A stretch of DNA of 10,958 nt, taken from Nitrospirota bacterium. Its GTDB lineage: Bacteria > Nitrospirota > Thermodesulfovibrionia > Thermodesulfovibrionales > UBA1546. The stretch lies in contig SCSY01000208.1 of NCBI GenBank assembly GCA_004298625.1, positions 1 through 10,958 of the forward strand, given 5' to 3'. The notes under the pieces were generated by a model that did no database searches, was not told the DNA's origin, and was given only the letters and a program-made list of their open reading frames with translations. Within the stretch, counting starts at the first letter, position 1. Every line of letters begins with the position of its first letter. Below, in pieces: positions 1 through 6,884 of this stretch. Made by a program: the position numbers and the translations under genes.

Positions 1-2112
1 TCCCGTAAGGGCGGATGCAATGGAAGTTGCCATTGTTATTCCTGCCGAGGGGCCGTCTTTGGGTATTGCTCCTGCAGGGACATGGATATGCAAATCCGTT
101 TTAGAAAATATCTCATCTTTTATTCCAAGCGTGGAGGCCTTGGACCTGACATAGCTCAGGGCTGCCTGTGCGGACTCTTTCATGACGTCTCCGAGTTGCC
201 CTGTAAGCGTGAGATGCCCTTTTCCCTTCATGGTCGTAGCCTCGACATAGATTATATCGCCGCCTGCCTCTGTCCAGGCAAGGCCGGTTGCAACGCCGAC
301 CTCATCTTTTTCCATCTCCTCTTCAGGCAGATATTTCTGGACGCCGAGAAATCTGTGAAGATTTTTTGCCTTTATGATAAATGTCTTTTGTTTGCCTTCC
401 GCTATTTTCTTTGCAACTTTTCTACACAGGTTGGCTATTTCACGTTCCAGGTTTCTGACGCCCGCTTCCCTCGTATACTGTGATATCGTCATTAAAACAG
501 CCGGGTCCGTTATCTTCAAGGTCTTATTTGTTATGCCGTGCTCTTCAAGCTGCTTAGGGATAAGATAGTTTTTTGTTATTCCGAGTTTTTCCTCTGCCGT
601 ATAACCTGAAAGATGAATTATTTCCATCCTGTCCCGCAAGGGCCCGGGTATTGTATCCACAAGGTTTCCTGTTGTAATAAACATCACCCTTGAAAGATCA
701 AACGGCACTGTGAGGTAATGGTCCACAAATGTGTTGTTCTGTTCGGGATCGAGCACCTCAAGAAGGGCGGATGAGGGATCGCCCCGGAAGTCCATGCCTA
801 TCTTGTCTATTTCGTCGAGCATGAATACGGGATTGTTTGTGCCGGCGGTTTTTATCCCCTGTATTATCCTGCCGGGCAGCGCTCCGACATAAGTCCGCCT
901 GTGCCCTCTTATTTCCGCTTCATCCCTTACGCCGCCCAGAGACATGCGTATGAATTCCCTTCCGAGCGACCTTGCTATTGATTTTCCCAGAGATGTCTTG
1001 CCGACGCCTGGAGGGCCTATGAAGCAGAGAATCGGCCCCTTCATTTTTTCTTTTTTCAATTTTCTTACGCTCAGATATTCAAGGATGCGCTCCTTTACCT
1101 TTTCAAGGTCGTAGTGGTCATCGTCCAGCACCTTTTTGGCTGCCTTTATATCCAGGCTGTCTTTGGTTGATTTGGACCACGGAAGCTCAACCATCCATTC
1201 GAGATAGGTTCTGACCGTGCCCGCTTCAGCGCTGTCGGGGTGCATCTTCTCGATGCGCTTGAGCTGCTTTTCCGCCTCTTTCCGCACCTTTTCAGGCATC
1301 ATAGCCGCTTCAATCTTCTTTTTAAACTCTTTTATCTCCTCGGTCCTTTCATCTATATCGCCGAGCTCTTTTTGGATGGCCTTTAACTGCTCTCTCAGAA
1401 AATACTCTCTCTGTGTTTTATCTATCTCGCCCCTTACTTCGGTCTGAATCCTCTGCTGGACCGTCAGGAGCTCTGTCTCCCTGTTCAGGATCTCGCTGAC
1501 TTTTTTTAAGCGCTTAACATTGTCTGTTATCTCAAGCACTGCCTGAGCCTGCTCTGTCTTAAGGCCGATGTTGGATGCAATAAGGTCGGCAAGTTTTCCG
1601 GGGTCGTCCAGGTTTTCGATAACGATCATTATATCGGGAAGGATCGTCTTGCCGAGAGAGACCACCTTGTCTATCTGTTCCCTTACAGTCCTCATAGTCG
1701 CTTCTATTTCAATCGTTATTTCTTCCGGTTTTTTATCAATTATTTTTTCTATGCCTGCCGTAAAGAACGGCTCTGCCTGAGAAAACTTTATCGCCTTTGC
1801 CTTGGCCAGTCCCTGCACAAGAACCTTGACCCTTCCATCCGGCAGTTTGAGCATGCGCATTATAAGGCCGACCGTGCCTGTAGAATACATTTCTTCAGGC
1901 AAGGGATTCTCGGCATTAAGGTCTCTTTGAGTAAGAAGCATGACCATCTTGTTTGTATTCAATGAATGCTCTATAGCCTTTATGGACGCTTCTCTTCCTA
2001 CAAAGAGAGGCAGGATCATGTAAGGGAAGACAACGATGTCCCTTACAGGAAGCACGGGGAGGCTATCGGGAATCTCTATTTCTTTTTCTTCTTTTTCCGC
2101 CAGATTTGCCAT
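1..2112 (-). CDS. lon: ATP-dependent Lon protease (3' end beyond window)
   Basis: Lon is a cytoplasmic AAA+ serine protease that degrades misfolded and short-lived regulatory proteins. The open frame gives 704 residues with no stop before the left edge, and the C-terminal tail is missing (the usual length is about 780-820). It begins MANLAEKEEKEIEIPD, and the N-terminal substrate-binding LON domain has the typical LPVLPVRDIVVFPYMILPL stretch. A long charged helical region follows. The AAA+ module has Walker A GPPGVGKT (about residues 366-373) and Walker B MLDEID (about 432-437). The proteolytic domain has the catalytic serine in PKDGPSAG (Ser about 689). The partner lysine of the Ser-Lys dyad should lie about 40 residues on, outside the window. 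The start is supported by AGGAG on the minus strand (2119-2123), 6 nt upstream. galU lies 74 bp upstream on the same strand with no clear terminator between, so co-transcription is possible. No CIRCE or other clear heat-shock operator was seen. Confidence 0.97.
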   Translation of the reverse strand, partial: MANLAEKEEKEIEIPDSLPVLPVRDIVVFPYMILPLFVGREASIKAIEHSLNTNKMVMLLTQRDLNAENPLPEEMYSTGTVGLIMRMLKLPDGRVKVLVQGLAKAKAIKFSQAEPFFTAGIEKIIDKKPEEITIEIEATMRTVREQIDKVVSLGKTILPDIMIVIENLDDPGKLADLIASNIGLKTEQAQAVLEITDNVKRLKKVSEILNRETELLTVQQRIQTEVRGEIDKTQREYFLREQLKAIQKELGDIDERTEEIKEFKKKIEAAMMPEKVRKEAEKQLKRIEKMHPDSAEAGTVRTYLEWMVELPWSKSTKDSLDIKAAKKVLDDDHYDLEKVKERILEYLSVRKLKKEKMKGPILCFIGPPGVGKTSLGKSIARSLGREFIRMSLGGVRDEAEIRGHRRTYVGALPGRIIQGIKTAGTNNPVFMLDEIDKIGMDFRGDPSSALLEVLDPEQNNTFVDHYLTVPFDLSRVMFITTGNLVDTIPGPLRDRMEIIHLSGYTAEEKLGITKNYLIPKQLEEHGITNKTLKITDPAVLMTISQYTREAGVRNLEREIANLCRKVAKKIAEGKQKTFIIKAKNLHRFLGVQKYLPEEEMEKDEVGVATGLAWTEAGGDIIYVEATTMKGKGHLTLTGQLGDVMKESAQAALSYVRSKASTLGIKDEIFSKTDLHIHVPAGAIPKDGPSAGITMATSIASALTG

Positions 2113-2186
2113 TCTAAGCTCCTAACTATAATTTTATAACAGTTTTAGTATAAGTTGAATTCCGAATTTTTTAATGTGTTTTATTT

Positions 2187-3077
2187 TCATGATGGTTTTT
2201 TATTTTTCAATATATGAGCTATATCGAGCAGATATTTGCCGAAGGCCTCCGAGATCTCTGCGTTTTTCAATGCGAAGCTCACCGTTGCTTTAAGATAGCC
2301 CAGTTTGTCTCCTGCATCGTATCTTTTTCCTTTAAAGAGATAGCCGTAAAGGGTCTGTTTTTTGAGAAGTTCCCTCAGGGCGTCTGTAAGTTGTATTTCG
2401 CCTCCTCTGCCGGGAGGTAATTTTTCAAGGGGGCCGAATATCTCAGGGGTAAGAATATATCTTCCTATTATTGCGAGGTTGGAAGGCGCCTTTTCTTTTG
2501 AAGGTTTCTCGATGAGGTTGCTGATTTTATACAGCCCGTTGCCGGAATCCGTTCCTTCTATCACGCCATACCTGTGTATATCTTTCATGGGCACTTCTTC
2601 AACGGCCAGTATAGGGCTTTCAAGTTTTTCATAAAGCCGTATCATGTCCTTAAGAAGTCTTTCCTCCGGTTCTATTACGTCATCGCTCAGGATAACTGCA
2701 AAGGGTTCATCCTTTACAAAGGGCTTTGCGCAAAGTATTGCGTGTCCAAGCCCCAGCGCCGCCCTCTGCCTGATGTATGCAAAATTCAGATGATTGTGTC
2801 TTGTAATTTCCTCAAGGAGTTTTTTCTTATCGAGTTTCCTGAGATTTTCTTCAAGCTCATAAGCGGAATCAAAATGATCTTCTATGGCGCGCTTATACTT
2901 TCCGGTGATTATTATAAATTCTTCGATGTTGCACGCGATTGCTTCTTCTATCGCATACTGGATCATAGGTTTATCAACAATAGGCAGCATCTCTTTGGGC
3001 GACGCCTTTGTTGCAGGCAGAAATCTGGTCCCGAGCCCGCCAGCCGGAAATATAGCTTTTCTTATTTTTTTATTCAT
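2187..3077 (-). CDS. galU: UTP--glucose-1-phosphate uridylyltransferase
   Basis: GalU joins UTP and glucose-1-phosphate to make UDP-glucose, the donor for LPS, capsule and glycolipid sugars, in the cytoplasm. The protein has 296 residues, the normal family length. The nucleotide-binding signature PAGGLGTRFLPATKA is at residues 11-25, followed by PKEMLPIVDKPMIQY (27-41). VILSDD (near 130) is the expected metal and nucleotide region. LIEKPSKE, GRYILTPEIF and RYDAGDKLGYLKA are typical GalU C-terminal sugar-binding blocks. The ATG at 3077 fits because only six residues precede the conserved core, so no shorter start is plausible. There is no Shine-Dalgarno sequence before it, and a TATAAT lies only 5 nt upstream, which suggests a leaderless transcript. 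It is divergent from fabG and lies upstream of lon on the same strand. Confidence 0.95.
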   Translation of the reverse strand: MNKKIRKAIFPAGGLGTRFLPATKASPKEMLPIVDKPMIQYAIEEAIACNIEEFIIITGKYKRAIEDHFDSAYELEENLRKLDKKKLLEEITRHNHLNFAYIRQRAALGLGHAILCAKPFVKDEPFAVILSDDVIEPEERLLKDMIRLYEKLESPILAVEEVPMKDIHRYGVIEGTDSGNGLYKISNLIEKPSKEKAPSNLAIIGRYILTPEIFGPLEKLPPGRGGEIQLTDALRELLKKQTLYGYLFKGKRYDAGDKLGYLKATVSFALKNAEISEAFGKYLLDIAHILKNKKPS

Positions 3078-3088
3078 ATATAATTATA
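3078..3088 (-). promoter_or_regulatory. Candidate -10 element of galU abutting the start codon
   Basis: On the minus strand TATAAT occupies 3088-3083 and the galU ATG starts at 3077, so an initiation point 6-7 nt downstream would fall at the start codon. The hexamer 17 nt further upstream (TTAGTT) is a poor -35. The surroundings are very AT-rich, so a chance match is quite possible. The absence of any purine-rich ribosome site before the ATG is the main support. Confidence 0.33.
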
Positions 3089-3249
3089 TAGTCACACTAA
3101 TATAAACTAATATCATAAATTATAACACAGCGCAATGCTTGTTTTTTTTACTTCCAATAATATAAGATTTCCATGTCTTTTCTAAACAGACTGGAAAATA
3201 ATAATAATTCTCTGTTAAAATTATAGCCGGCTTTTTTCTGGAGGGATAA

Positions 3250-3990
3250 ATGGACTTTAGGGGACAGGTTGCTGTTGTTACAGGGGGCGCGAGGGGCATC
3301 GGAAAGGCAATAGCCGGCGCGCTTGCCGGAAAAGGCGTTAATCTTGTTATTGCCGACATCAGCCTTGAACAGGCAAAAGATACGGCTGCCGGGCTTGAAA
3401 AGCTCGGCGTAAAGACAATGCCGGTTAAGCTCGATGTCTCGAAATCTGGTGAGGTAATTAAAATATTTGAGGATATATCAAAGGAATTTGGTAAAATAGA
3501 CATTTTGGTGAATAATGCAGGCATAACCAGGGACGGCCTTATAATGAGGATGAAAGAAGAAGATTGGGACGCCGTTATCAATATTAATCTGAAGAGCGTG
3601 TTCCTTTGCTCGAAAGAGGCGATTAAGGCAATGGCAAAACAGAGATACGGGCGGATTATAAACATAGCGTCTGTTGTAGCCTTTATGGGAAATCCCGGAC
3701 AGGCAAACTACAGCGCTTCAAAGGCAGGCATTGTCGGCCTGACAAAGACTACTGCAAAGGAATATGCAAGCAGGGGCATAACCGCAAATGCAGTTGCGCC
3801 GGGCTTTATAACAACGGCAATGACCGAGGCCCTCCCTGAAAACGTTAAGGATGAGATGAAAAGGGCTATCCCGCTCGGTAGGTTCGGGACTGCGGAGGAT
3901 GTTGCAAATGCGGTTGTTTTTCTTGCTTCGCCCGATTCCGGTTATATAACAGGACAGGTAATACACATAAACGGCGGAATGTATGTTTAA
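3250..3990 (+). CDS. fabG: 3-oxoacyl-[acyl-carrier-protein] reductase
   Basis: FabG is the NADPH-dependent reductase that converts 3-ketoacyl-ACP to 3-hydroxyacyl-ACP in each round of type II fatty acid synthesis. The protein has 246 residues, the usual length for this short-chain dehydrogenase. The cofactor-binding glycine motif TGGARGIG is at residues 11-18, NNAG at 88-91, and the catalytic set Asn113, Ser141, Tyr154 and Lys158 (YSASK) is complete. The C terminus GYITGQVIHINGGMYV is characteristic of true FabG and supports this over a generic dehydrogenase. The ATG is preceded by GGAGGG (3240-3245) with 4 nt spacing. It heads the cluster with acpP and fabF. No fabD or fabH precedes it; the upstream gene is the divergent galU. 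The promoter should lie in the AT-rich 3078-3239 gap, but no convincing -35/-10 pair could be chosen. Confidence 0.97.
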   Translation: MDFRGQVAVVTGGARGIGKAIAGALAGKGVNLVIADISLEQAKDTAAGLEKLGVKTMPVKLDVSKSGEVIKIFEDISKEFGKIDILVNNAGITRDGLIMRMKEEDWDAVININLKSVFLCSKEAIKAMAKQRYGRIINIASVVAFMGNPGQANYSASKAGIVGLTKTTAKEYASRGITANAVAPGFITTAMTEALPENVKDEMKRAIPLGRFGTAEDVANAVVFLASPDSGYITGQVIHINGGMYV

Positions 3991-3993
3991 AAA

Positions 3994-4077
3994 AGTGTCA
4001 GTGTCAGTGGAGAGTGTCAGTAAAAATAATCTGCTGATGCTGTTCACTGATACTAATCACTGACACTAATCACTAAT
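3994..4077 (+). repeat. Compound inverted/tandem repeat between fabG and acpP
   Basis: The 105-bp gap is built of short related units. AGTGTCAGTG occurs at 3994-4003 and again, overlapping, at 4000-4009, and AGTGTCAGT occurs at 4013-4021. The opposite arm has a 13-nt tandem repeat, CACTGATACTAAT (4045-4057) and CACTGACACTAAT (4058-4070), then a partial unit CACTAAT (4071-4077). CACTGACACT is the exact reverse complement of AGTGTCAGTG, so RNA from this gap can form several alternative stem-loops. No T-run follows, so it does not look like a terminator. It may be a dispersed intergenic repeat, an mRNA-stabilising or processing element that adjusts acpP level, or both. Confidence 0.8.
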
Positions 4078-4095
4078 AAAATTGGAGGTGCTTAA

Positions 4096-4326
4096 ATGGT
4101 TGACGAAAAAGTAAAAGAGATTATATCAAAACAGCTCGGGGTTAATCCTGCCGAGGTGACGCCGGAGGCGTCTTTTGTCGAGGATCTCGGCGCAGATTCT
4201 CTGGATACAGTTGAACTTGTAATGGCATTTGAAGAGGCTTTCAGCATAGAGATACCTGATGAAGATGCCGAGAAGATAACAAAGGTCAAAGACGCAATCG
4301 CATATATTAACAGCAAAAAGTCCTGA
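4096..4326 (+). CDS. acpP: Acyl carrier protein
   Basis: ACP carries growing acyl chains on a 4'-phosphopantetheine arm for fatty acid, phospholipid and lipid A synthesis. The protein has 76 residues, as expected, and is strongly acidic. The attachment motif DSLDTVELV is present, with the modified serine at residue 35. It starts MVDEKVKEIISKQLG, a typical first helix, and ends in the expected KVKDAIAYINS helix. A strong ribosome site GGAGGTG (4084-4090) sits 5 nt before the ATG, fitting the high expression of this gene. It lies 105 bp after fabG, beyond the repeat element, and its stop overlaps the fabF start by one base. Confidence 0.97.
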   Translation: MVDEKVKEIISKQLGVNPAEVTPEASFVEDLGADSLDTVELVMAFEEAFSIEIPDEDAEKITKVKDAIAYINSKKS

Positions 4327-5570
4327 TGGAAAAAAGAAGAGTTGTTGTAACAGGCGTGGGCCTTGTCACGCCTCTCGGGATTGGAGTCGAAAAAAGCTGG
4401 AAGGGTCTGCTTGAAGGCAGGTCAGGCATCAGAAGGCTTACCCATTTTGACGCTTCGGCCTTTGCAACTCAGATAGCGGGCGAGGTCGAGGGCTTTAACC
4501 CTGAGGACTATATAGAGCCTAAGGAAGTAAAGAAGATGGATCGTTTCATCCATTTTGCCGTTGCTGCTTCTGATATGGCGATGAAAGATTCGGGCTTAAA
4601 AGTGACAGGGGCCGATGCTGAAAAGGTCGGCGTTATAATCGGTTCCGGCATAGGCGGGCTTCCTGCTATCGAGCATTATCATTCTGTCCTGCTTGAAAGA
4701 GGCCCCAGAAGAATCACGCCTTTCTTTATCCCTATGCTGATTATAAACCTCGCGGCCGGACAGGTGTCCATGAGATTCGGCGCTAAAGGCCCGAATTCCG
4801 CAGTGGCGACTGCATGCGCCTCAGGAAGCCATGCTATCGGCGACGCCTTCAAGATAATTCAGCGGGGAGACGCCGAGGCAATGATTGCAGGAGGCTCGGA
4901 ATCAGTCATAACGCCTCTCGGCATAGGCGGGTTCAATGCCATGAAGGCGCTTTCCACCCGGAATAATGAGCCTGAAAAAGCGAGCAGGCCCTTTGACAGG
5001 GACCGTGATGGTTTTATCATGGGAGAGGGCTCGGGCATAGTCGTGCTCGAAAGCCTTGAGAGCGCGCTTGCGAGGGGAGCGAGGATTTACGGGGAGCTTG
5101 CGGGATATGGCTTGACCGCAGACGCCTATCACATGACGTCCCCTGCGCCGGAAGGCGAGGGCGCAGCCCGCTGCATGAAGATGGCTCTTAAGGACGCGGG
5201 AATGAATCCAACGGATATAGATTATATAAATGCCCACGGCACATCCACAAAATACGGGGATGAGCTTGAGACCATGGCAATTAAAAATGTTTTTAAAGAA
5301 CATGCATATAAAGTTGCGGTAAGCTCCACAAAGTCCATGACAGGCCATCTGCTCGGCGCTGCAGGAGGTGTGGAGGCTATCGTAAGCATACTTTGCATGA
5401 GAGATAATATTGTGCCTCCTACAATAAATCTCGACAATCCCGATCCCCAGTGCGACCTTGATTTTGTGCCTCATAAGTCCAGGAAGATGGAAGTAGGCTG
5501 CGTTATGTCCAATTCCTTCGGCTTCGGCGGCACAAACGCTTGCCTTATTTTCAAGAGATATAAAGAATAG
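4326..5570 (+). CDS. fabF: 3-oxoacyl-[acyl-carrier-protein] synthase II (KAS II)
   Basis: FabF condenses malonyl-ACP with acyl-ACP in the elongation step of type II fatty acid synthesis. The protein has 414 residues, the normal size. The thiolase-fold catalytic triad is complete: Cys164 in TACASGSHAIG, His304 in NAHGTSTKYGD and His341 in SMTGHLLGAAG, with Lys336 just before. The start MEKRRVVVTGVGLVTPLG and the end SNSFGFGGTNACLIFKRY are diagnostic of FabF rather than FabB or FabH. The ATG overlaps the acpP stop as TGATG and no good ribosome site precedes it, so translation is probably coupled to acpP. In many bacteria rnc follows fabF; here the cluster ends and accessory DNA begins. Confidence 0.97.
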   Translation: MEKRRVVVTGVGLVTPLGIGVEKSWKGLLEGRSGIRRLTHFDASAFATQIAGEVEGFNPEDYIEPKEVKKMDRFIHFAVAASDMAMKDSGLKVTGADAEKVGVIIGSGIGGLPAIEHYHSVLLERGPRRITPFFIPMLIINLAAGQVSMRFGAKGPNSAVATACASGSHAIGDAFKIIQRGDAEAMIAGGSESVITPLGIGGFNAMKALSTRNNEPEKASRPFDRDRDGFIMGEGSGIVVLESLESALARGARIYGELAGYGLTADAYHMTSPAPEGEGAARCMKMALKDAGMNPTDIDYINAHGTSTKYGDELETMAIKNVFKEHAYKVAVSSTKSMTGHLLGAAGGVEAIVSILCMRDNIVPPTINLDNPDPQCDLDFVPHKSRKMEVGCVMSNSFGFGGTNACLIFKRYKE

Positions 5571-5607
5571 TTATCCGGCTCATTTCAAGTTGGCAGCTTT
5601 CTAACTC

Positions 5608-5627
5608 CCCTACTTGGTTAAGGAGGG
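5608..5627. repeat. Intergenic imperfect palindrome (CCCT...AGGG type)
   Basis: CCCTACTT and AAGGAGGG flank a GGTT loop and pair over 7 of 8 positions, with one A/G mismatch. It sits 38 bp after the fabF stop within the 177-bp gap before the antitoxin gene. No T-run follows, so it is not an obvious intrinsic terminator. A related C-run/G-run palindrome lies at 7470-7481, so both may belong to one dispersed intergenic repeat family. Confidence 0.5.
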
Positions 5628-5692
5628 TGGTTTCCGCAGCGAGAGGTGAGGAGGCTATCTTAAAATCTAAAGTCCATGTTTGATTTCCATGT

Positions 5693-5742
5693 TATAATAG
5701 CAGCATGATCAATCGGGCAAAATTAATAGAAAGTTAGGGAGG
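5693..5742 (+). promoter_or_regulatory. Candidate -10 and ribosome site of the toxin-antitoxin pair
   Basis: A consensus TATAAT lies at 5693-5698, which would start transcription near 5705. No good -35 is found at the right spacing, so an activator or extended element may be needed, or the match may be chance. AGGGAGG at 5736-5742, 5 nt before the ATG at 5748, is a strong Shine-Dalgarno sequence and fixes that start. Confidence 0.45.
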
Positions 5743-5747
5743 TTAAG

Positions 5748-6014
5748 ATGCCTTTGAAGAAAATAGAACTCTCATTTCCCTCTGAAGTTCTTGAGATGTT
5801 GGCAACAACTTATCAGGACAATGCAGATGTGATAAAAGAAGCTGCTGTGCTTGAATTATACCGTGAAGGAAAGATATCAAGCGGCAAGGCAGCCGAGATG
5901 CTCGGCATGGATAGGTTTGAGTTTATAAAATATGCCGGCAAAAAAGGTATACCATTTATACGAATAACCCCTGAAGAACTTGAAGAAGAGGTAAGACTTC
6001 TGGAAAAGATATAA
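5748..6014 (+). CDS. UPF0175 family protein, predicted antitoxin
   Basis: This 88-residue protein belongs to the UPF0175 family of small, putatively DNA-binding proteins predicted to be antitoxins. Seen directly: an N-terminal LSFPSEVLEML segment, then the family core AAVLELYREGKISSGKAAEMLGMDRFEFIKYAGKKGIPF, whose LYREGKISSGKAAEMLGM part is a helix-turn-helix-like segment (about residues 43-60). An acidic tail EELEEEVRLLEKI (76-88) is likely to bind the partner. Its stop overlaps the next start by one base (TAATG), and the next gene is a DUF3368 PIN-like protein, the usual partner. The likely role is neutralising the toxin and repressing the pair's promoter; this is inferred from family and context only. 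Confidence 0.85.
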   Translation: MPLKKIELSFPSEVLEMLATTYQDNADVIKEAAVLELYREGKISSGKAAEMLGMDRFEFIKYAGKKGIPFIRITPEELEEEVRLLEKI

Positions 6015-6487
6015 TGCCTGCTGTCTCTGATGCAAGCCCTCTGATCCTGCTTGAAAAAGCTGATTGCCTCCGGTTGCTCGAAAAACTTTTCGGAAAAATA
6101 TTAATCCCTCCTGCAGTTGATAAAGAATGGCTTAGGCCGGGCGGGTATATTACGCCACAATGGTTGTCTGTAGTAAATCTTTCAAAAGATGCGCTTCATG
6201 TAGCCGAAGATATGTCTCAGAGAATTGATAGAGGCGAGGCTGAAGCCATAGCGCTTTTTTCCTCTGTGAAGGCTGATTGGCTTTTGCTCGATGACTTGAA
6301 AGCCAGAAGACACGCTATGTCTTTGGGCATCCCTGTTGTCGGGACATTAGGGATTTTAGTTGCAGCCCGACAAAAAGGCATGATTCCAAAACTTGCGCCT
6401 GTATTAGATATCTTAAAAAGCAGTAGGTTTTATATTTCTGACGAAACTTTTAAAAAAGCGCTCATGCTTGTTAATGAGGCAGATTAA
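6014..6487 (+). CDS. DUF3368 PIN-like protein, predicted ribonuclease toxin
   Basis: The 157-residue protein matches the DUF3368 family, PIN-like predicted nucleases found beside UPF0175 proteins. It begins VSDASPLILLEKADCL, with the first acidic residue at Asp6. It then has LIPPAVDKEW (Glu38), RGEAEAIAL (Glu75 and Glu77) and LLLDDLKARRHAMSLGIPVVGTLGIL (Asp93 and Asp94). These acidic positions match a PIN metal site, so the nuclease looks intact. The gene overlaps the antitoxin by one base and lacks its own ribosome site, so the two should be translationally coupled. RNA cleavage is the family prediction; the target is unknown. It ends just before a dispersed-repeat fragment (6501-6525). Confidence 0.85.
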   Translation: MPAVSDASPLILLEKADCLRLLEKLFGKILIPPAVDKEWLRPGGYITPQWLSVVNLSKDALHVAEDMSQRIDRGEAEAIALFSSVKADWLLLDDLKARRHAMSLGIPVVGTLGILVAARQKGMIPKLAPVLDILKSSRFYISDETFKKALMLVNEAD

Positions 6488-6490
6488 GTC

Positions 6491-6544
6491 CTACACCGCA
6501 CGTCGCTCCACTCCTCGCAATGACGGCAAACAGACTTTTTTCAT
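6491..6544 (-). pseudogene. Possible truncated gene start (minus strand)
   Basis: On the minus strand AGGAG (6553-6549) precedes ATG (6544-6542) by 4 nt, and the frame begins MKKVCL, like the beginning of an exported protein. After six codons it runs into the dispersed-repeat fragment and stops at 6491-6493, 17 codons in total. One reading is a gene cut off when the repeat and the neighbouring toxin-antitoxin pair arrived; another is chance. No homology can be assigned from so few residues. Confidence 0.25.
6501..6525 (-). repeat. Fragment of a dispersed CATTGCGAGGAG-type repeat
   Basis: Read on the minus strand this is CGTCATTGCGAGGAG followed by TGGAGCGACG. It resembles the CATTGCGAGGAGCGAAGCGACG-type palindromic repeats scattered between genes in many bacterial genomes. 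CGTC and GACG ends form a short inverted repeat. It lies 13 bp after the toxin stop, on the boundary with the decayed minus-strand DNA. The family likeness is from memory and needs a genome self-comparison. Confidence 0.55.
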
Positions 6545-6598
6545 CGGTCTCCTAAAGTTTAGATACTCTGCAACTTGTATGAGAGGGTTTATTACCTG

Positions 6599-6803
6599 CT
6601 ATATATAGTATTTCACGTATTTGTATGCGATTGTTCCGCCTACAGCATCAAAGTTAGCATTAATCTGCTCTTCTGTATCAATTAATAAGTTTCTTGTATA
6701 TGCAACTAAGTATACTGTAGCGGCAACTGCATCAATCCTTATGCCTTATGTGTGTTTCTGTATTCATTAGCGGGCTGGTCGTTGACTGTTACTTCGGCTA
6801 TCG
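6599..6803 (-). pseudogene. Decayed minus-strand coding remnant, unrecognised
   Basis: This gap (6488-6821) has no intact gene. On the minus strand 6745-6599 reads as about 48 protein-like codons (GIRIDAVAATVYLVAYTRN...NANFDAVGGTIAYKYVKYYI) ending in TAG at 6601-6599. Just upstream a different frame reads IAEVTVNDQPANEYRNTHKA and stops at 6741-6739. The frames meet at a tandem 7-nt duplication (CCTTATG twice on plus, 6737-6750). The composition, with alternating hydrophobic and polar residues and a short aromatic end, resembles the end of a secreted or beta-rich protein, but no family is recognised. It looks like a frameshifted, 5'-truncated gene; chance coding-like sequence is the alternative. 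Confidence 0.35.
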
Positions 6804-6845
6804 AATAAAAAAAAAAGAGGTTTGTATAAAATATTGATTTTTTTG

Positions 6846-6874
6846 TTGACAAACCCGATTTGTTATGATATAAC
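6846..6874 (+). promoter_or_regulatory. Sigma-70-type promoter of the winged-helix gene
   Basis: A perfect TTGACA (6846-6851) and TATAAC (6869-6874) are separated by 17 nt. The start of transcription should be near 6881. This lies downstream of the TTG codon at 6822, which rules that codon out as a start for this transcript. The leader would contain AGGAGAG (6902-6908). Confidence 0.65.
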
Positions 6875-6884
6875 ATTAGGCAAG

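Noticed and set aside
3120..3665. Long minus-strand open frame of 181 codons.
   Set aside because: It lies opposite fabG, has no ribosome site or recognisable motifs, and its composition is that of a shadow of the fabG codons.
3994..4077. Short repeats in the fabG-acpP gap as a CRISPR array.
   Set aside because: Units are only 10-13 nt, overlap or abut with no unique spacers, and occur in both orientations; there are no cas genes.
4902..5474. Minus-strand open frame of 190 codons.
   Set aside because: It is antisense to the catalytic part of fabF, rich in Cys, His and Arg as expected for a shadow frame, and has no family likeness.
5591..5606. TGGCAGC after fabF as a sigma-54 promoter for the toxin-antitoxin pair.
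   Set aside because: The -12 position reads AC instead of GC, and the element is over 140 bp from the gene.
5704..5736. Short ORF MINRAKLIES ending just before the antitoxin ribosome site.
   Set aside because: It has no ribosome site and no regulatory codon bias, and short ORFs of this size are common by chance.
6822..6884. TTG codon at 6822 as start of the winged-helix gene.
   Set aside because: It lies upstream of the TTGACA/TATAAC promoter, has no properly spaced ribosome site, and the added residues do not fit the family.
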